This document shows positions 55,407-63,924 of a DNA stretch of 64,000 bases, one piece after another. The position numbers and the translations under genes were made by a program. The DNA is from Emergencia sp. 1XD21-10. Lineage in GTDB: Bacteria; Bacillota; Clostridia; Peptostreptococcales; Anaerovoracaceae. Location: contig NZ_QWEQ01000005.1 in NCBI RefSeq assembly GCF_009936045.1, positions 1 through 64,000 of the forward strand, read 5' to 3'. Each line of letters begins with the position of its first letter. Position 1 is the stretch's first letter. A model generated the notes under the pieces. The model saw nothing but the letters and a program-made list of their open reading frames with translations, ran no database searches and was not told where the DNA came from.

Positions 55407-56087
55407 TTATATCTTAAAAAAATTTAACTGTTTCATGTTCCTAAACTCTTCCCCGGAAAGCTGCAGCTTTTCTATCAAAAACATCTTATCCGTCACCGGT
55501 GCGCAGCTTGCCAGTACCTTGATGGCAATGTTCTGATATGTAAAGGTCATGGAACTCATCATTCCAATCCGATAATCCTGTTCCTCTGAAAGCGTTGGCA
55601 TACTAAAAGTCAGCATATCAAACGGCGGTGAAGCATTAAAAAACACAAAATTAATGCTGATATCACTATAAATCACTTCTCCGAAATAGATAAAACTGCT
55701 TTCGTAAATATTAGAGACATCCGCAACATCTAAATAAAGAGTGGCGCGCATCTTTGTGTTATCTATTTCAATTACATCAATATGCAGCTTGTTTTTGTGT
55801 CCCATATAGCTGTAGAGATACAGCCTGTCTATATAATTCCCAGCATACCTTTGCTTATCTGTTTCCGTCTCTTTCGAGCTCGGAAGCAGCGTTGCTATGT
55901 CAACATTTAAATATCTGCACCAATCAATCAAAACTTCTAAATCTACGACAATCTCGCCTTTTTCATACTTAGAAACGGTCGCAAGACTTTTATTCAGTGC
56001 TTCCGAAAGCTGTTTCAGCGTTATCTGCTGTATTTTTCTATAGACACGCAGTTTTGCGCCTAAATTTTGATAAAACTTATCAGACAC
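55407..56087 (-). CDS. XRE-family regulator with unknown sensor domain
   Basis: The protein has an N-terminal Cro/CI helix-turn-helix (ITLKQLSEALNKSLATVSKY, KGEIVVDLEVLIDWCRYLNV) followed by a 150-residue beta-rich domain (LHIDVIEIDNTKMRATLYLD) that I do not recognise. A GTG at 56087 sits seven bases after AAAGGAGA; the ATG at 56138 lies before it. It is divergent from the second MFS/amidohydrolase operon and probably regulates it. Confidence 0.8.
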   Translation of the reverse strand: MSDKFYQNLGAKLRVYRKIQQITLKQLSEALNKSLATVSKYEKGEIVVDLEVLIDWCRYLNVDIATLLPSSKETETDKQRYAGNYIDRLYLYSYMGHKNKLHIDVIEIDNTKMRATLYLDVADVSNIYESSFIYFGEVIYSDISINFVFFNASPPFDMLTFSMPTLSEEQDYRIGMMSSMTFTYQNIAIKVLASCAPVTDKMFLIEKLQLSGEEFRNMKQLNFFKI

Positions 56088-56146
56088 GGACACTTCTCCT
56101 TTCTCTGCTGCATTTATTCTATCATCAGATTTCTCCATTTACCAGC

Positions 56147-56180
56147 AAAAATTCTCATATAAATTGAAAATTCTATAAAA
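56147..56180. promoter_or_regulatory. Direct repeat in the xre-MFS intergenic region
   Basis: AAAATTCT followed by an AT-rich run occurs twice (near 56148 and 56167) in the 292-bp divergent region, spaced about two helical turns. It may be an operator for the XRE protein. No other structure stands out in this gap. Confidence 0.35.
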
Positions 56181-56379
56181 ATGGCGATGATGATTTGCAT
56201 ATTTTTTTGTAATCTGCTCTATTCTCCATTTTTTCTCGTAACACGAAAAAAAAAGCTTTTAAATCTATCTTAAAAAGAAATCTCTGATAATTTGTCAGCT
56301 TCGGCACATTATTTTATAATTTTTTTGAAATGATATCCAACTTCTATTTTGTGATAGAATTTATGGAAAGGAGACTTAA

Positions 56380-57249
56380 ATGAACGAAAATATCACTTCT
56401 AAATTAAAGAACAACATTTGGCGTCTAGTAATTCTTACAATCGCCGGGTCATTGATTTACGGTCTGCCGTATTTCAGGTCCTACTATTACGATGCTTATC
56501 TGGAAACGTATCATCTTACCAACACGCAGATGGGAACCTTTGGCTCCATTTTCGGAATTCTTGGCGCCATCTCTTATCTCTTTGGCGGCGTCGTCGCGGA
56601 CATGGTTTCACCAAGAAAGATTATGTCTGTTTCTCTGATTTTAACAGGCGCCGCAGGGCTTCTCCATCTGATGCACCCAAGCTACGGTATGCTGGTTGTC
56701 ATCTATCTGATTTGGGGGTTTACTTCCCTGTTTGCCTTCTGGCCTGCCCTGTTAAAAGGCCTTCGCGGTATTGCAGCTGAGCACGAACAAAGTAAGGCCT
56801 ATGGCTCTATGGGAGGCGGCATTTTAGCTGATAGACTGGGCAGAAGTAAGGTTATGTTTATTGGCTTTTTCCTCATGGGTGTCAGCACATTTATCATCGC
56901 GCTGCTTCCAAATATGAGTGTACCGTTCTTCATTGTCGTCTGCGCTATCATCTACCTTGGCATGTATCTGAACTACGGCATCGTTTTCTCCATGATGGAA
57001 GAAGGTGGCATACCAGCCAGCGTAGCTGGTACTGCCATTGGCGTTGTCTGCACCCTTGGCTATCTGCCTGAAGTTATCTGCCCAACCCTTGCAGGTCACG
57101 TTCTTGACACTTATACCGAGCTGGGTTATAAATATTACTTTATCGGCGTCGGCATTGTAATGGTCGTTGGTATTGCCGCACTCTTGATTTGGAATCGTTA
57201 TCTCGCAGGCATAAATAAAAAAAATAGCAGGGAGGCATCTGCATGTTAG
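56380..57249 (+). CDS. MFS transporter with internal deletion of four helices
   Basis: This 289-residue relative of the MFS protein at 38169 (416 residues) matches it at both ends (TNTQMGTFGSIFGILGAISY, GGVVADMVSPRKI; then GGILADRLGRSK). The stretch equal to residues about 139-272 of the paralogue is missing in frame, at GSMGGG (about 56803-56820). About eight helices remain, so transport is doubtful. It has a good ribosome binding site (AAAGGAGACTTAA) and overlaps the amidohydrolase start by 7 bp. Confidence 0.82.
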   Translation: MNENITSKLKNNIWRLVILTIAGSLIYGLPYFRSYYYDAYLETYHLTNTQMGTFGSIFGILGAISYLFGGVVADMVSPRKIMSVSLILTGAAGLLHLMHPSYGMLVVIYLIWGFTSLFAFWPALLKGLRGIAAEHEQSKAYGSMGGGILADRLGRSKVMFIGFFLMGVSTFIIALLPNMSVPFFIVVCAIIYLGMYLNYGIVFSMMEEGGIPASVAGTAIGVVCTLGYLPEVICPTLAGHVLDTYTELGYKYYFIGVGIVMVVGIAALLIWNRYLAGINKKNSREASAC

Positions 57250-58430
57250 TTTTAAGAAATGCAAGACTTGTTCCGCAGCTGACCGAAGGTTTTTCGGATC
57301 AGTTTGGCGACGTAATCATAGAAAATGGTTTGATTCAGGAAATCAAGCCTGCTAAAACAGCGAATATCACTGCGGCTGAGGTCATCGACTTAACCGGAAA
57401 AACTTTAATTCCCGGTCTCATCGAAGCACATCTGCACTTAGATCTTTGCGGCATGGACGTCTTTGAAGAAAATGTGCAGCAGGAAAGCTACCGCATGATG
57501 CGGGCTCTTCGTCTGGCGCAGGATAACCTGCGGATGGGTTACACCACAGTACGCGACGTGGGCGACCGGAACAACATAGTAATCGGTATTGCCCGCGCTG
57601 TAAAGGAAGGTCTGGTCATGGCGCCTGATATTTTGGCAAGCGGCATGATTCTTTCACCCACAGAAGCAGGCAACGACTATTTCGGAGATATGTACGCAGA
57701 GTGTGATTCTAACGACGCTTATACCAAAGCGGTTCGCCGTCAATACCAGCTTGGCGCTGACTGGATTAAAATCATGGGGACCGGATCTGTCATGAATCCG
57801 GGCGGTGTGCCGGGAAGTCCTGTTCTCTACGAGGAAGAACTTGCTGCTGCCTGCCGAGCCGCAGATTATGTTGGTCTTCCTGTTGCTGTGCACTGTCACG
57901 GCACAGAAGGTATCAAAATGTGTATTCGCTGCGGCGTACGCACCGTGGAACATTCCACCATTATGGACGATGAATGTATCAGAATGTATCAGAATGCTGA
58001 CCGTTCTTTTCCGGTTCCAACACTCTCACCTTTGGTAAACTTTATAGAAAATCCAGAAGGAAAGCCTGCACATTACGTCGAAAAATCGAAGCAGATGGCG
58101 GAGGTCATGTTTGAAGGTCTGCGGGCACTGCGAAAATCAAAGGTAAAAATCGGTTGGGGCACTGATGCGGGCGTTTATTCCGGCAGCCATGGAAACGGGC
58201 TGTATGAATTCCGCGCCAGAGTCAACCTTGCTGGTTTCACTCCGCTGGAATGCTTAATTCAGGCAACGAAAAACAACGCTGAAATCCTAAATATCAGCGA
58301 TACGGTCGGCACTATCGCCTGTGGAAAGCGCGCAAATCTGGCAGCCTTTGACGGAAAACCTGACGAAGACATCGAAGCCTTGAGGCAGATAGCTCTGGTA
58401 TTTAAAAAGGGAGAATCCGTTCCTCTATAA
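57243..58430 (+). CDS. Metal-dependent amidohydrolase (paralogue)
   Basis: This 395-residue protein is a paralogue of the enzyme at 39430, with metal motifs EAHLHLDL (His63, His65), DWIKIMGTGSVM, AVHCHGTEG, TVEHSTIMDDE and GWGTDAG. All ligands look intact, in contrast with the truncated transporter upstream. Substrates are unknown; dipeptides or cyclic amides are candidates. Confidence 0.88.
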   Translation: MLVLRNARLVPQLTEGFSDQFGDVIIENGLIQEIKPAKTANITAAEVIDLTGKTLIPGLIEAHLHLDLCGMDVFEENVQQESYRMMRALRLAQDNLRMGYTTVRDVGDRNNIVIGIARAVKEGLVMAPDILASGMILSPTEAGNDYFGDMYAECDSNDAYTKAVRRQYQLGADWIKIMGTGSVMNPGGVPGSPVLYEEELAAACRAADYVGLPVAVHCHGTEGIKMCIRCGVRTVEHSTIMDDECIRMYQNADRSFPVPTLSPLVNFIENPEGKPAHYVEKSKQMAEVMFEGLRALRKSKVKIGWGTDAGVYSGSHGNGLYEFRARVNLAGFTPLECLIQATKNNAEILNISDTVGTIACGKRANLAAFDGKPDEDIEALRQIALVFKKGESVPL

Positions 58431-58450
58431 ATTTCTTCCTTGTATCTATG

Positions 58451-58488
58451 CAGCCGGCATTTGGTCATTATCTACCAAATGCCGGCTG
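58451..58488. terminator. Perfect 15-bp hairpin between convergent genes
   Basis: CAGCCGGCATTTGGT and ACCAAATGCCGGCTG pair perfectly around an 8-base loop. No T-run follows on the plus strand, so intrinsic termination there is not certain. The position between convergent genes fits a terminator. Confidence 0.55.
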
Positions 58489-58518
58489 TCGTTCAGTTAC
58501 CGCACAAGCTGAATTTTT

Positions 58519-59022
58519 CTACTCTTCTCGGGTAGCCAGCTGTTTCATTTTTTTCTCTATCACCGCAATACGCTCTGACATGTCCGCTATTTTAACTCTA
58601 TCGTATAGTGAAAAAGTAAAACGCATTTTAAAACCTTCCTTTTCTGGAACAATCGAAAAACTATCCGCGGCAGACAAAATCTCATTAAAGTCTGCCAAAC
58701 CTTCAACGCCGTCAATATCCAATATGAGATTCTCTCCGATATAGATGAGTTCTGCAAAATAGGTATCTTCACACGCATTCATTTTAACATATCCGCCCTG
58801 AATCTCTGCAATATGGCAAAGGGATGGGTAAAGTACCTCTACAAAATTATCCCACTTCTGCTCATTTCTTCTTCTTTCATATTGAGACTCTTTCGTTTCT
58901 ATTAGTGATCGAAGCAAATCAAAATGCGCTTTTTGCTCATTTGTCAAAGGCATAGCCTCCCCTTTCTCAAAAACTGATTTGTCCCACTGATGTTCTTCAA
59001 TGTAATTAACTTCTTTTTTCAT
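58519..59022 (-). CDS. Hypothetical protein
   Basis: This 167-residue soluble protein is charged at the N-terminus, with a central beta part (YFAELIYIGENLILDIDGVE) and a C-terminal coiled coil (DMSERIAVIEKKMKQLATRE). I do not recognise a family. The start follows AGGGAGTTGCAGT. Confidence 0.65.
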   Translation of the reverse strand: MKKEVNYIEEHQWDKSVFEKGEAMPLTNEQKAHFDLLRSLIETKESQYERRRNEQKWDNFVEVLYPSLCHIAEIQGGYVKMNACEDTYFAELIYIGENLILDIDGVEGLADFNEILSAADSFSIVPEKEGFKMRFTFSLYDRVKIADMSERIAVIEKKMKQLATREE

Positions 59023-59067
59023 ACTGCAACTCCCTATTAAACAAATATTAAGCCAACAAAGAATGTC

Positions 59068-59330
59068 ATGTCTAAAGTTCCATTATATATGGGCATAGGC
59101 GTTAGTGCTGTTACAGGAATTGACAAAAAGACAAATGCAACTAAACAAAGCTATTAGCAAACGACTATTGGGACTGCTTGCAGTGCGAAATATTATGCAG
59201 TATCAGCTTTTTACTAAAAGCGTTGTGCACAAGAGTACCACAATGGAAATGTGGTTAACGATGCTTACACATTATGCGATTTTCGCTCATCGCTATTCGA
59301 TGATGAAAATCTTGAATCCTAGCCTCAAAT
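59068..59330 (+). pseudogene. Decayed coding remnant
   Basis: Short protein-like runs occur in changing frames with stops between: SKVPLYMGIGVSAVTGIDKK, then QTTIGTACSAKYYAVSAFY, then QEYHNGNVVNDAYTLCDF. They look like the remains of one secreted protein gene. The 59370-59540 stretch after it holds nothing I can support. Confidence 0.35.
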
Positions 59331-59544
59331 CAATATGTCAAATTTATAATGTCATTCTCTTCTCCTAGTATACCATGAGATGTACAATTAATCTTCTATT
59401 TTTTTCTTCCATTTGTAATTATTATTGCAAGATGACATACAAGCCAAAAGTAATCGAAACTTCTCAGCACTAATCAGAAAGAACAATCCGCCATACTGCA
59501 CTATTTCTCTTGCTTCAGCGTCAAATGGTACAAAAACACGAATT

Positions 59545-59578
59545 GCACCATTACCAGCATTTTTGCCTAAAATGGTGC
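59545..59578. repeat. Fifth 34-bp palindrome (GCACCATT family)
   Basis: GCACCATT, an 18-bp centre, and AATGGTGC, exactly as in the array at 19080-19415 (outer bases TT/AA also pair). A degenerate half (AAATGGTAC) lies just upstream, and CAGCCTCTTT follows shortly after, as near the first array. Confidence 0.75.
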
Positions 59579-59626
59579 AATCTATTGCTCAGTAGCTTAT
59601 TGAAACAGCCTCTTTCTTTTCATCTT

Positions 59627-60160
59627 TTACACTTTATCTCTCTCATACTCAAGGATTGCGCCTCTCTTTGAGAATTCAAAATCATATTCGTAACCATCCT
59701 TATACGCCTCTGCCTCATAGACGTATCTTCCATCATCTCTAGTCAATTTTACATAGATGATGATAGCGCCAGGCACTTTGTTTTTAATTTTGTTGCGAAT
59801 GGTGGTTTTGCTTACAGCACCCACCTTGGAAGCTGTGTATCTGGAACCTTCGTTGTCCTTATCCTTATCTAAAATTCTGCCGTCAGACGCCGCTATTTCT
59901 ATAGAGTACACATACTTGCTCTTTACCGCTTTACCTTTATAAACGCTGCGCCCGTCATCTCTGGTCAAATGCACATATTTTACAGTTGCACCCTTTGGCA
60001 GTTCTTCCTTAAAAATCGCTTTAGCTTTGCTCCACGAAATCTTAGAAGCCGCGGCGGCATCAGCACCTCCCGCTGCACCTGCATATGCAAAGGCGGTCAC
60101 TACCAGCGATAAAGCCAGCAATATGCTTAACATTACTTTTCCAGTTCTTTTCTTTGTCAT
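59627..60160 (-). CDS. Secreted protein with two PepSY-like repeats
   Basis: This 177-residue protein has a signal peptide (VMLSILLALSLVVTAFAYAG) and two similar units: YVHLTRDDGRSVYKGKAVKS with SIEIAASDGRIL, and YVKLTRDDGRYVYEAEAYKD with DFEFSKRGAIL. This is the pattern of PepSY-type domains, which may inhibit proteases or sense peptides outside the cell. It is very basic. It stands alone. Confidence 0.75.
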   Translation of the reverse strand: MTKKRTGKVMLSILLALSLVVTAFAYAGAAGGADAAAASKISWSKAKAIFKEELPKGATVKYVHLTRDDGRSVYKGKAVKSKYVYSIEIAASDGRILDKDKDNEGSRYTASKVGAVSKTTIRNKIKNKVPGAIIIYVKLTRDDGRYVYEAEAYKDGYEYDFEFSKRGAILEYERDKV

Positions 60161-60288
60161 TTTTCTATCCTCCTAAATTAGATTTCTGTTTGATATGCTC
60201 TTACTATACTGAAGAAAAATGAAAACAAAATGAAAACGCTTTTTTATTTTAAAAAATTTTTTTCACCAGTTTTCTCCTCAAAGTCACA

Positions 60289-60326
60289 AAAAATCCCCGG
60301 CGTTTACCTTCGCTGGGGATTTTGTA
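60289..60326 (-). terminator. metK terminator
   Basis: AAATCCCC and GGGGATTTT pair around GCG-rich sequence; the minus strand continues TTTTTTGTGAC. Confidence 0.75.
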
Positions 60327-60349
60327 TTGCTCTATTATTCTGCTTACGC

Positions 60350-61531
60350 TTATTTCAAATAACCTTTCAACTCATCCACTTTATCCAGTTCTTCCCAAGG
60401 CAGCTGGACGTCCTTTCTGCCGAAATGTCCGTAAGCGGCAGTCTGTCTGTAAATCGGTCTGCGCAAGTTAAGATCGCGGATAATTGCTGCAGGGCGCATA
60501 TCAAAATGCTTGTCGACAATGTCAGCAATTTCCTCATCGGAAAGCTTGCCGGTACCGAAGGTATCCACCATGATGGAAACCGGTTTTGCCACGCCGATTG
60601 CGTAAGCCAGCTGAATTTCACACTTGTCCGCAAGTCCTGCTGCTACCACATTCTTCGCAGCGTGTCTTGCCGCATAGGAAGCGGAACGGTCTACCTTTGT
60701 AGGGTCTTTACCGGAAAATGCGCCGCCGCCATGACGCGCATAGCCGCCGTAAGTATCGACAATAATTTTTCTGCCGGTCAGACCGGAATCGCCATGAGGT
60801 CCGCCGATGACAAATCTGCCAGTCGGATTGACATAGTACTTGGTTTCATCATCCAAAAGTTCTGCAGGAATCACCGGTTTAATCACGTGCTCAATCAGAT
60901 CATTTCTAATCTGCTCCTGGGTCGCTTCCGGATCGTGCTGCGTGGAAATCAAAACGGTATCGATTCTCTTTACCTGATTTCCATCGTATTCCACAGTAAC
61001 CTGGGTTTTTCCGTCAGGACGAAGATATGCAAGTGTACCGTCTTTTCTGACCTTAGTCAACTGCAGTGCCAGCTCGTGTGCCATCTGAATCGGCATCGGC
61101 ATATATTCCGATGTTTCGTTGCAGGCATAGCCAAACATGATGCCCTGATCGCCCGCTCCGATGGTATCGATCTGATCATCGAGGGTACCTTCCTTATATT
61201 CCAGCGCCTTGTCAACACCCATAGCGATATCGCCTGACTGTTCATCGATGGCAGTCAGCACTGCACAGGTATTTCCGTCAAAGCCATACTCCCCTTTGTT
61301 ATAGCCGATATCCGTGATGACGTTTCTCACAATTTTCGGAATGTCGATATAGCACTTGGTGCTGATTTCTCCCATAACCATTGCATAGCCTGTGGTAGTT
61401 GTCGTCTCGCAGGCAACGCGTCCATAAAGATCCTGCTCCATAATTGCGTCCAGAACAGCGTCAGAAATCTGGTCACAGATTTTGTCAGGATGTCCTTCTG
61501 TCACGGATTCTGATGTAAATAATTTCTTCAT
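60350..61531 (-). CDS. metK: S-adenosylmethionine synthase
   Basis: MetK makes S-adenosylmethionine from methionine and ATP. The 393-residue protein has [52 protein letters not shown] and [18 protein letters not shown]. All active-site blocks are intact. The upstream SAM riboswitch gives feedback control by the product. Confidence 0.98.
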   Translation of the reverse strand: MKKLFTSESVTEGHPDKICDQISDAVLDAIMEQDLYGRVACETTTTTGYAMVMGEISTKCYIDIPKIVRNVITDIGYNKGEYGFDGNTCAVLTAIDEQSGDIAMGVDKALEYKEGTLDDQIDTIGAGDQGIMFGYACNETSEYMPMPIQMAHELALQLTKVRKDGTLAYLRPDGKTQVTVEYDGNQVKRIDTVLISTQHDPEATQEQIRNDLIEHVIKPVIPAELLDDETKYYVNPTGRFVIGGPHGDSGLTGRKIIVDTYGGYARHGGGAFSGKDPTKVDRSASYAARHAAKNVVAAGLADKCEIQLAYAIGVAKPVSIMVDTFGTGKLSDEEIADIVDKHFDMRPAAIIRDLNLRRPIYRQTAAYGHFGRKDVQLPWEELDKVDELKGYLK

Positions 61532-61562
61532 GTTTTATTTCCTCCCAAATATTACCAAACAA

Positions 61563-61732
61563 AAAACCTTTTCTCTCATATGGAAGAAAAGGTCTGATTA
61601 TCGGTCATCATTCCTCATCTTTCAGAATAAGATAATTCTGTAGGATTTAGCACCTTTTCTGTCAGTACTAGCTGACACCTAGGTTGCCGGGCTTCGCAGG
61701 GCCTATTCCCTCAGCCACTCTTGATAAGGATT
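61563..61732 (-). promoter_or_regulatory. SAM-I (S-box) riboswitch with terminator
   Basis: Read on the minus strand, the leader has CTTATCAAGAGTGGCTGAGG, GGCCCTGCGAAGCCCGGCAA, CC...GTGCTAAATCC and GATGAGG, the conserved S-box core. P1 forms between CCTTATC (61724-61730) and GATGAGG (61613-61619). An expression-platform terminator follows (ACCTTTTCT/AGAAAAGGT with a T-run, 61563-61594). SAM binding should shut off metK. Confidence 0.95.
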
Positions 61733-61851
61733 ATCATATAAATTATACTCTTTTTAAATTCTTTGTCAATGACATATTGTATTTTTGTCAAAATAGGATA
61801 TACTCTATTTATTGAACCATTTAAAAATTTTTAGCTTATTGAGGTAGACGT

Positions 61852-63045
61852 TTGGAAAAGAATCAATTTACAGTTTTACGCGGCGGCTTGCTTGACAGTG
61901 CCGCTACCAGCAGAAAAGAATTTGTATCAGCTTATATAACAAACACCCGATTGATGGGCGTACTGGGCATGTATATGCATTTTAAACTCCCAGATAACCT
62001 CGTCCAGCGAGATTTACATCAATTCTTTTACTTTGATGCCGAAGAATACGGCTTTGAAACCTATCACAGCGTTCTGGGAGAAAACAGAACACGCATCTTT
62101 GAAATTGAAAACTCTCTGATTGGCGGTCTTGGCGGCAAAAAAATTCCCCTAACGGAAAAACAGGCACAGTATCTGCTGCAGGAATATGCCGAATTTAACC
62201 GTGCTCACAATATCCCTTTGCCGGAGGGCCTTTCCGAATATGAATTCCTTCTTAACGAAAAGGCTACTCTTTCAGAGCCCGAGCTTTACATTTTGATGCA
62301 AAAACAGTGTGTCAGACCCGAAAATGCTTACGAATCAATCAACTATTTTCTCATGCGTATTTTTGGCAGAGATTTCAAAGCCGCTGCATTTCTCTCTGAT
62401 AGAGACATTTTGCTGGATGTTTTTCCAGAATATGACGCAGGAACCTTCTGCAAAAATACGATCGAGCCCACAGACGCACCGAACACTTTTCTGTGTCAGT
62501 CCCTGGTTGAATTTCGCAATTCCTATTATATCGTACTGACGGAAATCACATTGTCTGGTCTGACTGTTTGCAGCTTTGAAAGAAACAGCATCATGAAAAT
62601 TTCTCCGATTGAAGCCGCTATGCTGCTATCTCGTTCGGAGTTTGTTACCGTCTATGAAATGCTGGAGGAGCCAGATTCCTTCTCCTCAGAAACGACTCCA
62701 AAAGCCATGACTGCAATGGTAACACCTCACGATACCGGAAAACTTTACATGATTTTTCATTCCGATAATAAACATGTCGCACGAAAGGAATATCGTCTCA
62801 ATGAAGATGTCCTGGGCATGTATTTCGTTTCCGATGCGGGGCAGGTAATTGCTGCTGCTTATACGCTTGAAGATATCTATCTCTTGGAAAAAGACCTGGC
62901 AGGCTCTACCATTTCCAAAAGTCTGATTCCAACTCAGCGTTACGAATTTCAGGAGCCAGTTCTTTATGAATTTATCCAAAGTACTATGGATCGTTTTGAA
63001 ACTTTTGTAGATATTATTCAGAACAATCCTGGTGATGAAATCTAA
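61852..63045 (+). CDS. Uncharacterised protein, TTG start
   Basis: This 397-residue soluble protein starts at TTG after GAGGTAGACGT. It has no signal peptide or membrane helix. Visible parts are VLRGGLLDSAATSRKEFVSA at the start, IGGLGGKKIPLTEKQAQYLL, and a C-terminal region with an acidic helix (QSTMDRFETFVDIIQ). I do not recognise a family. It is a single-gene unit with its own terminator. Confidence 0.7.
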   Translation: MEKNQFTVLRGGLLDSAATSRKEFVSAYITNTRLMGVLGMYMHFKLPDNLVQRDLHQFFYFDAEEYGFETYHSVLGENRTRIFEIENSLIGGLGGKKIPLTEKQAQYLLQEYAEFNRAHNIPLPEGLSEYEFLLNEKATLSEPELYILMQKQCVRPENAYESINYFLMRIFGRDFKAAAFLSDRDILLDVFPEYDAGTFCKNTIEPTDAPNTFLCQSLVEFRNSYYIVLTEITLSGLTVCSFERNSIMKISPIEAAMLLSRSEFVTVYEMLEEPDSFSSETTPKAMTAMVTPHDTGKLYMIFHSDNKHVARKEYRLNEDVLGMYFVSDAGQVIAAAYTLEDIYLLEKDLAGSTISKSLIPTQRYEFQEPVLYEFIQSTMDRFETFVDIIQNNPGDEI

Positions 63046-63065
63046 TCCCAAATTTACACTCAAAA

Positions 63066-63108
63066 AGAACACAAGTTGTCGTTTTATGTCAACCTGTGTT
63101 CTTTTTTA
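63066..63108 (+). terminator. Terminator of the 61852 gene
   Basis: GAACACAAGTTG and CAACCTGTGTTC pair with one mismatch and are followed by TTTTTT. Confidence 0.8.
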
Positions 63109-63160
63109 ACGAAGATTTTTCAACAAGGGAGAATTCCTTGAATTTAGACATTTCAGCGAC

Positions 63161-63293
63161 TTATCCACAAGGATAAGTCGGATTGTATACATTTTTCTGC
63201 ACATTACGATATGGATAACTTTACAAAGCATAAACGTTCATTTTTCAATACTACTTCGTATATTACAAATTTGTCAATAGGAAGTTATCCACA
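63161..63293. promoter_or_regulatory. Cluster of DnaA-box-like sequences
   Basis: Perfect TTATCCACA occurs at 63161-63169 and 63285-63293, with a near match (TTATCCATA on the minus strand) at 63210-63218, in AT-rich DNA between genes. This could be a DnaA-binding regulatory site. It is too sparse to call an origin. Confidence 0.45.
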
Positions 63294-63312
63294 TTTTTTG
63301 TATAAATTATCC

Positions 63313-63924
63313 TCATGGATTTGTTCGACTGTCTACAATCTTTGTTCGCCCATTTTTTGGCAAAGATAAATTATAATATTCTGCCACTGCACTGATTATT
63401 CCTTCTGCAATCTTTTGCTGATATGTCGGATTTTTCAGATTTCCAAGGTCCTCCGGGTTAGATAAAAAACCGCATTCCACTAAAATCATCGGATGATCTG
63501 CATTTCGAAACAGATACATCCCGCTCTTAGGAAGTACAATTCTGTCAGCACCATCTCCCAGCTGCTCTTTTAGACTCTCCTGTATCTTCTCTGCAATTTC
63601 CTTGCTATCCTCCATAAGCGACGTTTCCACTTCTTTCGGATAAAACACCTGTGCCCCATGAACACTGCTATCCGATGGAAAACTATTGAGATGTATGCTG
63701 ATAGTCAAGGTGGGTGATGCCGCCTCTATTACCTCTTTTCGCGCTTTTAAATCTCCAACCTTTGTCCATTTTTCTGTCCCTTCAGCAATAAGACCGTCCT
63801 CTGTTGCTCTGGTTAAAATAATCTGCATACCATAATTCTCCGCCTCTTCCTGCAAAGCCTTTACAATATCTAAATTTATCTTCTGCTCTTTTGTTCCGTC
63901 ACCGCCTATCGCACCGCCGTCCAT
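63313..63924 (-). CDS. N-acetylmuramoyl-L-alanine amidase, 5' end frameshifted and cut by the window
   Basis: This zinc amidase of the Amidase_3 (CwlD-like) family cleaves the peptide from the glycan in peptidoglycan. The seen part covers MDGGAIGGDGTKEQKINLDI, ISIHLNSFPSD (second zinc His), and LVECGFLSNPEDLGNL (catalytic Glu). The first zinc-ligand segment (expected PGHGG-like) is upstream as PAHGG, but it is out of frame with the N-terminal part ICAIN that runs off the window at 64000. Two extra bases (or one lost) near 63938-63945 (AACACCCA) cause this. The ATG at 63924 is only the ORF limit. It is either a pseudogene or carries a sequence error. Confidence 0.75.
   Translation of the reverse strand: MDGGAIGGDGTKEQKINLDIVKALQEEAENYGMQIILTRATEDGLIAEGTEKWTKVGDLKARKEVIEAASPTLTISIHLNSFPSDSSVHGAQVFYPKEVETSLMEDSKEIAEKIQESLKEQLGDGADRIVLPKSGMYLFRNADHPMILVECGFLSNPEDLGNLKNPTYQQKIAEGIISAVAEYYNLSLPKNGRTKIVDSRTNP

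Noticed and set aside
59105-59368. 87-codon plus-strand protein
   Set aside because: Its composition is not protein-like; the more convincing runs are in other frames and broken, so I treat the area as a remnant.
60230-61237. Plus-strand open frame of 335 codons
   Set aside because: It is fully antisense to metK, whose motifs are unmistakable; there is no independent start signal.
63108-63312. Chromosomal replication origin
   Set aside because: Only two perfect DnaA boxes and no dnaA or dnaN genes nearby; reported only as a DnaA-box cluster.
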